Assembly (NCBI GenBank): GCA_014529385.2
Contig: CM043966.1
Span: 88,692,587 to 88,756,586 of the forward strand
Reading direction: 5' to 3'
DNA length: 64,000 nucleotides
DNA from: Adiantum capillus-veneris
Taxonomy: Eukaryota > Streptophyta > Polypodiopsida > Polypodiales > Pteridaceae
Under the pieces are notes generated by a model. It ran no database searches. It saw nothing but the letters and a program-made list of their open reading frames with translations, and had not been told where the DNA came from. A program made the position numbers and the translations under genes. Shown here one piece after another: positions 1 to 10,750 of this stretch. Position 1 is the stretch's first letter. Each line of letters opens with the position of its first letter.

Positions 1-775
1 GACCACTTTTTGGGGCCACTTCACATGGTTGCGAGACGCATTATTGAAAAGAAATGAGTGCCAGGTGTGCGGATGATGCAAAAAGGTGACAACTATGCAC
101 TGCGAGGTCAATTTTTGGCCTGTTCGGGGTCCGTTTGAGGTCATCTAAAAGGCCAAGGGTGCCCAACTAAAAAAGCTAAGTGTGGAAACTGAAAAAACTG
201 AGAGAAGACCAGAAAAAACGTGGGGAAGAGAGGAGGAACTTCCGCAGGTGTGTTTTTGGGGTTTTTGGAGCCTGTTTTGGCCGTAAACTGCTCATCCGAG
301 GTCGGATTTGAGCACTTTGACATTGTAGACTGGGGTTTTGGGCCGTTCCGGACGCGATGGTGCTGTCCATTTTGCCAAATTCCTCACTCTTTTCCTGCTG
401 TTTTTCTGTGTAAGTTTCTCCTATGAGCGAAGTTTCTGCTCTAGTTTGTGATTGTATCCGGCTTATTTTACCCATATTGTGTGAGCTATTTGCCCCATTG
501 GTGTTGGCCCAAGCTCAATTGTATCTAAACATCAAAAATTCTCCCCTTTTGAGCTGAGTTTTTTGGGTGTGTGTGTGTGTGTGTGTGTGTGTGTCTGTGT
601 GGAGTGGGCAAGTGGATAGTCTCTCTCCTCTCACTCCAGAGGTGTGTTCCCTGTCTCGGCCAGGTGTGTTGTCTAAGCCGAGTGGTGCCCCATATTGTGT
701 GTGTGTATCTTACCAAGAGTGTGTGTCGGGTCATTATAGAGGCGTTGTGTGTGTTTTAATCCCGCTCACATTCTT
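1..775 (+). mobile_element. Probable 5' LTR (left end outside window) of Tat-lineage Ty3/gypsy element
   Basis: This non-coding stretch lies directly upstream of a primer-binding-like site (777-794) and about 1 kb upstream of the gag gene, which is where the 5' LTR of the gypsy element should be. It contains a (TG)n microsatellite at about 569-598. No matching 3' LTR is visible after the pol gene, so the LTR call rests on position and on the adjacent PBS-like site. The left boundary is not in the window. Confidence 0.4.
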
Positions 776-776
776 T

Positions 777-794
777 TGGCGCCCCCACGGAGGA
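777..794 (+). other. Putative primer binding site of the gypsy element
   Basis: The sequence begins TGGCGCCCCCACGG. TGGCGCC-type primer binding sites are common in plant Tat/Athila gypsy elements. It sits between the putative LTR and the gag leader. The tRNA was not matched base by base, so the identity of the primer is left open. Confidence 0.4.
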
Positions 795-1836
795 TCTTCT
801 TTGAGTACCTTCTGCTTCGAGCTTCAAGCTTCGAAATTCGGGATTACAGGTTGCAGGTTGCAGATTACAGGTTACAGGTTACAAGGACAGGTACATGTAC
901 AGGTGATTCACACAGGTACAGGTAGTTGGAGTACAGTTATATACTAGCTTTGGTGTCACTTGCAGTTGTTGTGGGTATGCATCACTTGGCACCTGTTTGA
1001 GCGCATTGTCTGTTGGATTGTACGTTACTTGTGGAAACTGTCATGGTATGCCTTTGTGGAGCCATATATAGTTTTATTTGGTAGTCCCAGCCATTTCTGA
1101 GACTTGGTCTGGAAGATAGTCATTTCTGAGACTTGACTATACGAGATTTGCATTAGCCTTCGTGTGAGGGTCGATAGCGTGAGGTTTTATTGAGCTGGGG
1201 GATTCTCAAATGTAGAGATCCTTTCGATGATACAGGTAGCTGGAGCACCCTTTTTGTGACCTCGCCTTAGGCTATGTACTAGTGAGTCCTACTTGATGCT
1301 CGGGTTCTATTGTTGACAGTTTATGCATACATATACAGTCTATATTTTGGGTTCCTACTGCTCTATTTCTGGGGAAACTCTGCCAAAATTTTTCCAAGTT
1401 ATGATGGCTGGTTTTTTGGTCTTTTGAGCCATTTATGCTATTATGCTGCTGAAATTTTGGCAAAATCAGAGGTTAAGTCAGGTGTGCCTTCTTGTGAGCT
1501 TCATGGTTGGCTTTAATGGATGATCAAAATGGACCTCAATTCACTCCATTTCATTTAACTCAGAGAATCCAGATAAATGTTCATGTGTCAAGGAAGATTT
1601 TTTTCCAGCAGCGCATAGTCTTTATGTTTGGGCCAAGAAGATTACGAGAGATCCTGGAATGTCCTTTGCCTGTTGTAATTCCGATGATCAACTATGAAAA
1701 CTCATTTGATGTGCATGTGTTTGTCCTTATCTAAAGCTGAGCTCCATTGAAGTTTCTGGAGATTGGGTAGTCAAAAGTCTTGGGTTCTTGCACGTGTGTT
1801 CGAAGGGGTTCTCAAAGCATTGAAACTTGGGTAGCC
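795..1836 (+). other. Gypsy 5' leader with a short heptamer repeat
   Basis: About 1 kb without a convincing gene between the PBS-like site and gag. Positions about 841-930 hold a degenerate tandem heptamer (ACAGGTT/GCAGGTT) that fades into CAGGTACA variants. A 75-codon ORF at 1507-1734 has no recognisable domain and is probably chance or leader sequence. Confidence 0.4.
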
Positions 1837-3087
1837 ATGGCTTTCTCTTATCCGGAGTTCCATGGAAGAAGTGATGAAGATGTGGAAGAATTTTTGGAAA
1901 AGATGGAGGTTGCCTGCATTAACAACCAGATTCATGACCCTACGCAAATGTTATGCCTTCTCCAAATTTGTTTGAAGAGTGATGCACGAGTTTGGTCCAA
2001 GGCATTTGAAGAGGAGTTGCGTGCAGCGGATCCACCTGTAAGATTGAGTTGGGACAATCTAAGGCATGGATTGGAAGTGGAGTTTGTGAAGATAGAAGAT
2101 CCTGACAAAGTGTGGCAAGAAGTACAAGGTTTGGTGCAGAAGGAAGGTGAGCCAGTAGATGCGTACATACGTAAGTTTTCATTGGCATGGGAGCGAATGT
2201 GCAAGGCCTTAGCACCACAGGTACCCCCGCCTGACATGATGAAGAAGGACAGGTTCTTGGCTGGTCTTTGGGAGAATATACGTTGGAGAGTGGAGCTAAA
2301 GAAGCCTAGGACATATGAAGATGCACTAGAGGTAGCAAGGAACAAAGAGTGGAAGTTGAGGAAAATGAGCCAGTTAGGGGTGGAGTCTTTGCCAATGAGG
2401 TCTGAATTTCAGCCTATAGAATCTTTACAAGGTCGCATGTCAAGGGTTCATCACGAACCAGTGGTTCCTGTTACTACTCAGGTTATGCCAGCAGTGGTCA
2501 CTACAGCAGTGCAAGATGATGGGCTAAGGCAAGACATGAGGCAAATGGTAGATTTGATGAAGAATCTCATCCTAAACATGCTAGGTCAAGTGGAAAATAA
2601 TCGAGGTCGAGGGAGGTATGCAAATCAGCCAGGAGGTGAAGAAAGACCTAGGAATGGTGTTGGACAAAGCAATGGTAGGTTTTGGAGGCAAACGCCCACC
2701 TGTTACAATTGTGGAGAGTTGGGTCACATCAGCCCGCAATGTGATAAGCCACCAAGGATGGGAGGAGACATGTATCCATTGCCAAGACAGGTGTTAACTA
2801 GGTCAAATGATTATGGCATCAAAATTAAGGGAGACGAAGGAACCAGTGGACTGACCCAGGAGGAAAAAGGAAAGACAAAAGTGCTAAGTGTAGTCACCTT
2901 GGAGAAGGCATCAAAGCTAGAGGATACATTAGTGATGCCTATTGGGAAGAGGACCACAGAGGAAAAGGAAGGAAGAAGTGCCCCGGGTCCTAGTAAGAAG
3001 AAAGGAAAGAGCCATGAAGGCGAGGATGTCAAGGCCAAGAGGAAAGGAGAGCTCGTCGAAAGTTTCATGTTTCAGATTTTCCACTAG
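1837..3087 (+). CDS. gag: Gag polyprotein of Tat-lineage Ty3/gypsy retrotransposon
   Basis: Structural protein that would form the cytoplasmic virus-like particle and package element RNA. The ATG at 1837 (context GCCATGGC) is preferred over an upstream TTG at 1780 because the gag homology begins at MAFSYPEF. About 416 residues. The N-terminal two thirds is a Retrotrans_gag domain (FHGRSDEDVEEFLEKME, later WERMCKAL and RFLAGLWENIRW). A CCHC zinc knuckle, CYNCGELGHISPQC, lies near 2701-2742 and should bind RNA. The C-terminus is lysine/glutamate rich. The frame ends at a TAG at 3085, and pol lies in a different frame (gag is in frame 1, pol in frame 3 of the window). Expression of pol would therefore need a frameshift, or an indel has separated the two. 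The gag frame itself is unbroken. Recognition is from motifs, not a search. Confidence 0.9.
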   Translation: MAFSYPEFHGRSDEDVEEFLEKMEVACINNQIHDPTQMLCLLQICLKSDARVWSKAFEEELRAADPPVRLSWDNLRHGLEVEFVKIEDPDKVWQEVQGLVQKEGEPVDAYIRKFSLAWERMCKALAPQVPPPDMMKKDRFLAGLWENIRWRVELKKPRTYEDALEVARNKEWKLRKMSQLGVESLPMRSEFQPIESLQGRMSRVHHEPVVPVTTQVMPAVVTTAVQDDGLRQDMRQMVDLMKNLILNMLGQVENNRGRGRYANQPGGEERPRNGVGQSNGRFWRQTPTCYNCGELGHISPQCDKPPRMGGDMYPLPRQVLTRSNDYGIKIKGDEGTSGLTQEEKGKTKVLSVVTLEKASKLEDTLVMPIGKRTTEEKEGRSAPGPSKKKGKSHEGEDVKAKRKGELVESFMFQIFH

Positions 3088-3095
3088 GGGATGGG

Positions 3096-3908
3096 CAATT
3101 AAGCTATGACTTGAAGGAGGATTTGACGAGCAGGAAGGCAGATGTTACTTTTGGGCAGCTTATAGAAATGGTGCCTAAGCTAAAGCGACAGTGGAAGAGG
3201 ATGGTTGACCCAATGGAGAAAGAGCCAGAGAGAGGTTCAGTAAAGGTGTTGGCAATGGATGAGCTACCAGACATTTGTCCAATAGTAGATGTGTAGCATA
3301 AAAGGAAAAATTTGGGACAAGGTTATGTGGATGGCGGAGCCCAAATATGCGTCATAACACACTCATGCGTTGAGAAGATGGGTCTCACAGTGGCAAGGGT
3401 GTCAGGTTTTCGGATCAGATTGGCAAACCATCAAAAAGTAAAATGCTTGGGTGTTGTAAAGAGCTTAGAAGTAGAGGCATATGATACAAAGGCAGTGGTT
3501 GATTTTCATGTGATGCCAGCAGGGTTGGGAGCATATCCTATTATACTGGGCAGACCATGGTTACGTGCAGTGGGAGCTGTTCAAGATTGGCGACATGGTA
3601 CGATTAGCCTCTATGGAAAGACAGGTACCAAGAAACTTTATAATATGGACACAAGGAAACGATTAGAGGAGCTTTATGAAGATGAGGATGAGTCTAGTGA
3701 TGAAGACTCTTCCACGGTGACAGATGAGGACAGTGATAGCACTACCAACAGTGATGAGGATGCTGATGTTGCATTTCTTTTGATGGATAAAGAAATCCAG
3801 GAGTGTGGTTTAGTCGCATTTGCGAATGAAGTTGAAGATGAAAGTGAAGGGTCTTATGAAGTAATTGAAGGGCTGATGCAAACCAAGGTTGAGTTGTCAA
3901 AGAAGTAG
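3096..3908 (+). pseudogene. pol: Gypsy pol, part 1: linker and retropepsin-like aspartic protease
   Basis: First part of pol, in the same frame as the RT and integrase parts that follow. A short conserved block (SYDLKEDLTSRKADVTFGQL) is followed by a TAG at 3294. The protease follows at about 3330-3610: the active-site motif reads DGGAQICVI where retropepsins usually have D-S/T-G, and the flap and C-terminal block reads PIILGRPWLRAVGA. An acidic D/E/S-rich spacer runs from about 3670 to 3880, then a TAG at 3906. The protease would cut Gag-Pol. D-G-G variants may be normal in some plant gypsy lineages, so the glycine alone does not show inactivity, but the two stop codons do indicate decay. 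Confidence 0.8.
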
Positions 3909-3914
3909 GAATTA

Positions 3915-5132
3915 ATGACGCAAATGATTAGTGGAGACCTCTCAGCTATGGAGAAGGATATATATTTGCATATGCTGGCTAGTTTTCCTGATTTGTTCAT
4001 TACTTCATATGAAGAGATCAGAGGGTTCAAGGGTAAAGAGATGCATAGAGAGCTGAAAGAAGGTGCTAAGCTAGTGCGGCAAAGGCTAAGAAGGATGGGT
4101 CAAGAGCAAATGGAAACCTTGCGAGAAGAGGTGGACAAGTTGTTGAAGGCAGGGTTCATAGTCCCTGTGGAGACCATAGAATGGGTGAGTCCAGTAGTAG
4201 TCAGTCCAAAGAAGGATGGGAAGTGGAGGATTTGCGTATATTTTAAACCCTTAAATGCAGCCACTAAGAAGAACCCATATCCTCTTCCATTCATTGATCA
4301 GATTTTGGATTCAGTGGCAGGTTATGAGAGGTACAGTGTGTGTGATGGTTTTTCAGGCTATTTTCAATTGAAGATTGTTCTTAAAGACCGCACAAAGACA
4401 ACTTTCATTACGCCATGGGGCTGCTATTGCTACACAGTGCTGCCGTTTGGGTTGTCAAATGGACCATCTTTCTATCAAGAAAGAGAAAATTGGGTATTGG
4501 AACCATTCATTGGTAGTTGTGTTAAGGCTTTTATGGACGACTTCTGTGTTTATAGCAGTAGGGCTGAACACCATGAGAAGCTGCAGATGGTATTGGCTCG
4601 ATATAATGAATGTGGAGGACAACTAAATCCAAATAAATGTCATCAAGCACAGCCAAGGGTGAAGTTATTGGGCCATATGGTGTCAGAAAATGGCATTGAG
4701 GCTGATCCAGATAAGGTTAAGTCTATTATTCTTCTTCCATCACCTACGAGTACGAAGCAATTGGCAACCTTTATACAAAAAGTGAAGTACATGGCAAGGT
4801 TTATTCCATTGTCTTCTCAGATTCTTTATCCATTACAACAAGTGGCAAAGCATGATCCATTGCAATGGGATGACAAGTGTGAAGAAGTGTTTCAAGAGGT
4901 GAAAGAGGTGTTAGGGGGTTTGTCAGCCATGCAGGCTCCTGATTGGGAGAAAGTTTTTTATGTAAATCCCTCAGTAGGGGATGATGCCATTGGAGCCATG
5001 CTATTGCAAAAGGGGAAGGGCAGCCATTATATGAGGCCAGTGTATTGTGCAAGCCGAGTGAAGTTGGTAGCGGAGAGAAAGTTCTCGGAAGTAGAGCTAG
5101 TGATGGCCAATGTAATATTTGCTTGTCGATGA
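3915..5132 (+). pseudogene. pol: Gypsy pol, part 2: reverse transcriptase and start of RNase H
   Basis: Copies element RNA into DNA. RT blocks in order: the entry region SPKKDGKWRICVYFKPLN, PYPLPFIDQILDSVAG, DGFSGYFQLKI, TPWGCYCYTVLPFGLSN and the catalytic FMDDFCVYS (about 4533-4559; the DD pair is the metal-binding site), then LLGHMVSENGIEADPDKV in the connection. The first RNase H begins near 4920 (DWEKVFYVNPSVGDDAIGAMLLQ) and runs into EVELVMANVIFACR, where TGA at 5130 interrupts the typical ACR-x-FRHYL block. The stop could come from CGA to TGA. The frame continues without shift into the next part. Confidence 0.85.
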
Positions 5133-5144
5133 TTTCGTCATTAC

Positions 5145-7241
5145 TTGCTACCGCGGCCTTTTGTTTTCTTGACGAGTTATGCCTTTTTGCCACAGTTAAT
5201 TAATGGTACTAACATGTCAAATGTGGTGAAGAAATGGGTAATTGAGCTGCAAGAGTTTGAGTTCTCTTTTCTAGCGGAAGATAGTAGAGGGGCTACCCTA
5301 GCTGATTTGTTGACCTACAAGGAGAATCCCCTTATTGTTAAGGAAGAGGTGGTGAGAAAGGTAGTTGAAGAAGTGCCACAGATCATCAATGCACATGTGT
5401 TGTTCTTTGATGGTTCATACAGAAAGAGCCATGATGCAGCTTCAGGGGGTATAGCACTTTATGATCCACAGGGGAAGCTAGTATGCAAGAGAGGGTTCAA
5501 ATTGGATGCTCATAGTAACAATGAAGCTGAATATGCTACTCTGGAAGCCGGATTACACATTTGTTTAAAGCATGGGGTTCGAAGGTTGAGCATAAAAGGT
5601 GATGCCTTGTTGGTGGTGAAGCAAGTGCTGGGTGTGTGGAAGAGCAAGAACACCTCATTGAAGGAAATGTGCTTCAAAATTAAAGGCCTGTTAAAAAAGT
5701 TCGAAACATGGATCATCAGACACATTGAATGTGCTCTAAATGGAGAGGCACATGAAGCAGCTCAAGGCATGATTGGGGAGCTATTTGTGTTGAGGACCAC
5801 TTTACCTCTTTATCATGGCCGGGAAAGTTTGGATCAAGAAGAGGAGTTTTTGCTAACAGGAATCATTCCAAAGGAGATTCAGAAGTCTAAGAAGTATGGC
5901 TTTGTGCGTAGAGCATACAGGTACAAATTGATTGGTGATGTCTTATACATGAAAGGGGATGATCTCGTGTTGAGACGTGTACCTTGGAGGGAGGAGCTTT
6001 ACAGAGTGTTGGAAGAGAATCATGAAGGCGCATGTGGTGGCCATTTTTCTCTAAAGATCACCCTGCATAAGATTTTGCAAGAGGGGTATGTACGGCCTAG
6101 TTTGCACAAGGATGTTCACCATTGGTGTAGGTCTTGCAATAGGTGTCAAGCATTTGGGAAGAGAGTGTTGAAGCCAGAGCTACGAAAAACCATTATGGCG
6201 TTTGATGTGTTTGAAAAGTGGGGGATTGATGCAATAGGCCCGTTACCTATCACAAGCAGGGGCAAAAGCTATATTTTGACGGCAGTGGACTATCTTTCTA
6301 GATGGGCAGAGGCTATAGCAGTAAAACAGATCACTGCAAAGGATGTGGCAAAATTTGTGTATGATGAAATATGTTGCAAGTTTGGGGTGCCACTGGAGCT
6401 ACTTTCAGATAAGGGGCCTGGCTTTAGAGCTAAACTGCTAGATTTTTTATGTGCAAAGATGAAGATTAGGCACCAGCATACCACTCCTTATTACCCACAG
6501 TGTAATGGCTTAAATGAAAGATTCAATGGTGAGTTGGTACAGATTCTTTCGAAAGTGACAGAGCACCAAGGAAAGAATTGGGATTTGGAATTGCCTAGTG
6601 CATTATGGGCTTACCGTACTTCGGTGAAGACAGGTACAGGGTTTACTCCATTTCATTTGGTGTATGGAAAAGAAGCACTATTGCCTGTGGAAGTAGAGTT
6701 TCCTGCGGTCAAGATGTTAGAGAAGTTGCTTGGGCCGCCTAGTGATGCATTCGAAGAGAGGCTCTTGCAGTTACAAGAGGTCCAGTTGTATAGGATGAGC
6801 GCATTGGAGCATTATGGGCAGATGCAGGATAAGGCTTTGGCAAAGATAAATGAACAGGTCAAAAGTAAGGGTATCAAGAAACATGACTTGGTTTTGCGCT
6901 ACAACAATAAGCTGGAAAACACCTTCCAAAAGAAGTTTCAAATTAAGTGGGAAGGCCCTTTCAAGGTAGTGGAGTGTTTTCCAAATGGCACATATCAGCT
7001 GGCTAACCTGGATGGTGTTCTACATAAGTCAAGGGTAAATGGATTGCGTCTTAAATTGTATCATACTACATTGAATGATAGTGCATGTAATGGACAAAAC
7101 CCCTTTGCCTCTTCTCTAGCTATAGCAATTCATAGCATCTTAACATCTCTTCATAGCAGATTTTTGTTCGAGGGATTACGTAGCACATTACATGTTGGCC
7201 TCCAATTTGAGTATCATGCCGTTGAAAGCTTTCCAACTTAA
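5145..7241 (+). pseudogene. pol: Gypsy pol, part 3: RNase H end, second (Tat-type) RNase H, integrase
   Basis: The first part completes the RT-linked RNase H (WVIELQEFEFSFLAED, ADLLTY). A second RNase H follows at about 5395-5790, with acidic residues in LFFDGSY, NNEAEY and KGDALLVV. The usual final N-x-x-A-D motif reads NGEAHEAA, with H in place of D. This extra RNase H between RNase H and integrase is the hallmark of plant Tat-lineage gypsy elements. Integrase has an HHCC zinc region (GGHFSLKITLHKIL, CRSCNRCQ) and a DDE core in WGIDAIGPL, LLSDKGPGF and NGLNERFNG. The C-terminal block KKFQIKWEGPFKV ends in ANLDGVLHKSRVNGLRLK, without a chromodomain. After about 7080 the reading frame probably runs past the real end. 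The frame itself is unbroken. Confidence 0.9.
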
Positions 7242-7253
7242 CATCGCATCCAT

Positions 7254-7270
7254 AGTGAGGAAGAGAGGGA
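7254..7270 (+). other. Candidate polypurine tract of the gypsy element
   Basis: A run of A/G only (AGTGAGGAAGAGAGGGA allowing one T) lies just after the pol stop. That is the expected place for the polypurine tract that primes plus-strand DNA. No LTR sequence matching 1-775 is visible after it, so the 3' LTR is missing, truncated or too diverged to see by eye. Confidence 0.3.
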
Positions 7271-7319
7271 TCACCGTTCGCCTAACTCTAATTTTTTTTC
7301 GTAATCGCGAAGGTAGACT

Positions 7320-8345
7320 TTAATATAAAATCTAAATCCAAAATCTAATCTTAAATCTAACCTAATTGAACATATAATGGCATATTAGAGAGTTTGAGAC
7401 TTTCGAGTCAATTTGGAAATCCCCAATATCTTGAAGATTTGGTTATATGGACAAATCTCAACTTGTTTTCTAAGATCGAAGCTATCCACAACGTAGCACT
7501 TCAAAAGATCTTCCAAGCCTTACTCTCAAAAATTTCACTAAGGTTTAACCATGTGGTCATATCTTAAGCTCTTATTGAAGAATTGGGAAATTCCCAAACT
7601 CACTAATATGGTGTTATATGGTGATTCTGAATTTATTGAACATGGTTAGTGGGTGAGTTAATAGGTGTCAAATTCTGATGGGAATATACATATTGTTGTG
7701 TAACTAGTGTTTGCTTTTTGGGCAAAGCTTTCATTGACATGCCCTAAAATCTAACATAAATCTAATCTAATCTTAAACTCAACATAAACGTAAATCTAAT
7801 CGATCTAATCTTAAATCTAACCTAAACCTAAATAATCTAACTTAAATGTAAATCTAATCTAATCTTAAATCTTGTCTTGATCTTAAATCTAAATCTAATA
7901 TAGTCTTAAACTCAACATAAACCTAAATCTAATCCAATCTTAAATCCTAATCCTTAATGTAATCTAACTTAAATCTAACCTAGCTAACCTTAAATCTTGC
8001 TCTAATTTTAAATCTATCATAATCTTAAACTCAACATAAACATAAATCTAAATGTAATCTAACCTAATCTTAAATCTAAATCTAACATAATCTAACCTAA
8101 ATCCTAATCCTAAATGTAATCTAACTTAAATCTATCCTAGCTAACCTTAAATCTTGCCCTAATTTTAAATCTATTCTAATCTTAAACTCAACATAAACAT
8201 AAATCTAAATGTAATCTAACCTAATCTTAAATCTAATTTAAACCTTAACGTAAATCTTAAGTCTAAGTTAATTTTAAATTTAGCATAAATTTGAAATATA
8301 ATATAAATGTAATCTAACTTGATCTTAGATTTTAATCTAACCTAA
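7320..8345. repeat. AT-rich satellite-like array of TAAATCTAA/CCTAA units
   Basis: About 1 kb is built from degenerate short units such as AATCTAATCTTAAATC and AACCTAAA. A higher-order period is visible: the block starting near 7951 recurs near 8108, a period of about 157 bp, and TCTTAAACTCAACATAAAC occurs near 7766, 7904, 8023 and 8181. The units resemble a strongly mutated CCTAAAT-type heptamer, but no clean telomere repeat is present. No gene is visible. Confidence 0.75.
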
Positions 8346-8389
8346 TTTTAATTAAATGATGTTTTCTTCCCTTACCTCTCTCTTTTCTT

Positions 8390-8392
<3 letters not shown>

Positions 8393-8438
<46 letters not shown>
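8393..8438. repeat. (CT)n microsatellite
   Basis: Uninterrupted CT dinucleotides, directly after the AT-rich array. The reverse strand gives a spurious arginine/glutamate ORF. Confidence 0.95.
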
Positions 8439-8439
<1 letters not shown>

Positions 8440-8440
<1 letters not shown>

Positions 8441-9140
8441 ATTTGGTTTTTGTTTCTCTCTCTCTCATTCTTTCTCTTTGTAGTACAACTAAGAAAATCA
8501 AATATTGAGGGGTCTAAAAAATATGTACATGTCAAATATAAATAATATAAGTGAAAAAAATATAAAGGGGTCAAAAGAAATCTCTCTCATTATGAGGCTA
8601 CCATAAAAAGATAAATATTTTTGGTGTTCTAATTTTTTAGAAAAAAAACAAAATAGATGTAGGAAGGGAAAAATCACAATAGTGAAAAAATATACACATA
8701 AATAAAACTAGTTTTTTTGGATTTTTGTTGGGGTGGAGTTACACCAAATATAAGAGAAGCTTACATGAAAATATTTCTATATGGAATAAAGAGTATGAAA
8801 AATGGTAAGAAAAATTGTGGTAATGGCGAGGCAATGTACAAAGCATAAATAACACACATCTAGGTAGAAATATTTAAATAAATACCAAAATAATTATGAA
8901 AAAATCTTTTATTTAGGCCCTATATACAAAGAAATATTTACATACGCATGGGCCATAATATACTTATATTTTTTATATTTTTTATTTTTTTGGCTCAACT
9001 AGCCCCATGACTAGCTAATTGAGGGTTTTTTATTGCAGTAAGGAGATAAGGGAAAAGTCCCCTAACTCACACGCACCTATATACAGTGAAAGGGTGAGGG
9101 TAACCACAGTGTTTGAGTGATTTGATAGGGTGAGATAACT
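8440..9140. other. AT-rich spacer without recognisable gene
   Basis: About 700 bp of A/T-rich sequence. I see no coding domain, LTR end or terminal repeat. Confidence 0.5.
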
Positions 9141-9144
9141 CACT

Positions 9145-9534
9145 ATGGCAATTACAGAGAGCCGAAAAAACGGCTATCAATACTATGGTCCTTTTCAAAT
9201 TTTGAAGCCAATCAATGAGATGGATTATCAACTCAAGCTGCCCAACCATTGGCTCATACAGAATGCTTTTCATGTGAGCCTACTTAAGCCTTATAAAGGA
9301 GAGTCACCAAATGAACCTATTATTGAAGACCCTCCAAAAATCGAAGACCAAGAAGAGGTGCTTCCGAAGCTATCCTTTGGCAGAAAACAAGGTACTACGA
9401 CATGGTAAGATTATCTGACGATATCTTATTAAGTTAAAAATTATCCTTTTGAAGATGCTAGATGGATGCAAGGAATACAACTTAAGGATAGTATGAACCT
9501 TGTCAATGCTTACAATGCAACATTAGAGTAAGCA
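9145..9534 (+). pseudogene. 3' end of a Ty3/gypsy chromovirus pol: integrase C-terminus and chromodomain
   Basis: The first ORF encodes the conserved end of a chromovirus integrase: QYYGPFQILKPINEMDYQLK, then LPNHWLIQNAFHVSLLKPYK and a proline/glutamate-rich linker. After the stop near 9405 the next ~130 bp, read across at least one frameshift and stop, gives VLRHGKII, RYLIKLK and NYPFEDARWMQGIQLKD. That is the chromodomain block which targets such elements to heterochromatin. Everything upstream (gag to integrase core) is absent, so this is a 5'-truncated relic unrelated to the Tat element to its left. Confidence 0.8.
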
Positions 9535-9871
9535 AATGTACATGTTTCTTTTAAATTATCAATGTTTTTTCCTTATAAGACTAATTCTCTTTTTATTGTG
9601 CACAAATTTAAGTGGTATGCATACTTAGAATCATTTTTGTGATGACCAATCTCTCAAACACCAAGTAGAATTTGTCACTCTACTTGGGAGAACTAAATGG
9701 ACTAATGAGCAGACATGCTTTCGGCAGCTATGTCTCCCAAGCACCAAGTGGATAAGTCATCCATCTTGGAATGATGTCGAAGGGTAAAAACGGATACTCT
9801 ACCTGCTAAGAGACATTGACTAATGACTAAGAATTTATCTCTTCTACCTTATAGTCAAGGATGACTATGAT

Positions 9872-10718
9872 TTCAAGAGAGAGGTAATGTCATAAAATCT
9901 AATATGTAACCAACCAAAATGAATTTGATCATTTGATGTGGGCGAATAGATGGGAACAAGGATTAGAATATAGACATGTTCTTACGAGTCTATCTCAACA
10001 CGGGGCCAATGGTAAAGGGGTCCAAATGAGAGATGATTTTTCAAAGAGAAATGCTAGTTACTGGGGCTTAAAAGACCTAGGGTTAGCTGCATTAAAAATA
10101 CCTGCAAAGGTTTGTGGAAAAGTTATTAGACCTTAGGTTAAGCTAGGCCATTGCTTGAGGTCCTTGATTATTAAAGTGCATGAGATGCTTGATAATTAAG
10201 GTGCAACTTAAGCTAGGCATGTCCTTGAAGGTCAAAGTCAATCCCTACAAGGAGGGAGCAAGCCCTTGAGGCTAGGGGAATAGCAGAGAGAGAGAGGCCA
10301 TGCTCTTGATATTTTCATGCATGATGACTAAGGTGCTTGAGGTGATTACCTATGCCTACAAAGAAAGGGGCAAGCCCTACAAGGAGGGGATATGCATGGA
10401 TGATCTTCCCCTCACCAAGGGGCACCCCTTGCTCAAAGAGGCATATTGGACACACGTCAAGCCCCTAGGTAGGTTGCCCTCATAATGTGACTAAAGCCTA
10501 TTGGTTGACCCTTAGAGAGGTCCAATGATAAATTGGTTAATTAAATTAATTGCTTAAGCATTTATCAAGATTTCTCTCTCTAAGAGGAAAGGAGGACACT
10601 TATCCAAGGACTACCCCTATGGCTAAGTAGTGAACAAGCTTGTGATTGGCTATGAGCTTTCACCTTGAGCTAAAAGAGGGGGTCGACCAGGATGGGGCTT
10701 GCTTACAGGATATACTCT

Positions 10719-10750
<32 letters not shown>

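Noticed and set aside
7320-8345. A true telomere tract
   Set aside because: Units are CTAAAT/TCTAA mixtures without any run of CCCTAAA; at most a distant relative.
8332-8574. An arginine/glutamate-rich ORF on the - strand
   Set aside because: It is a translation of the (CT)n microsatellite.
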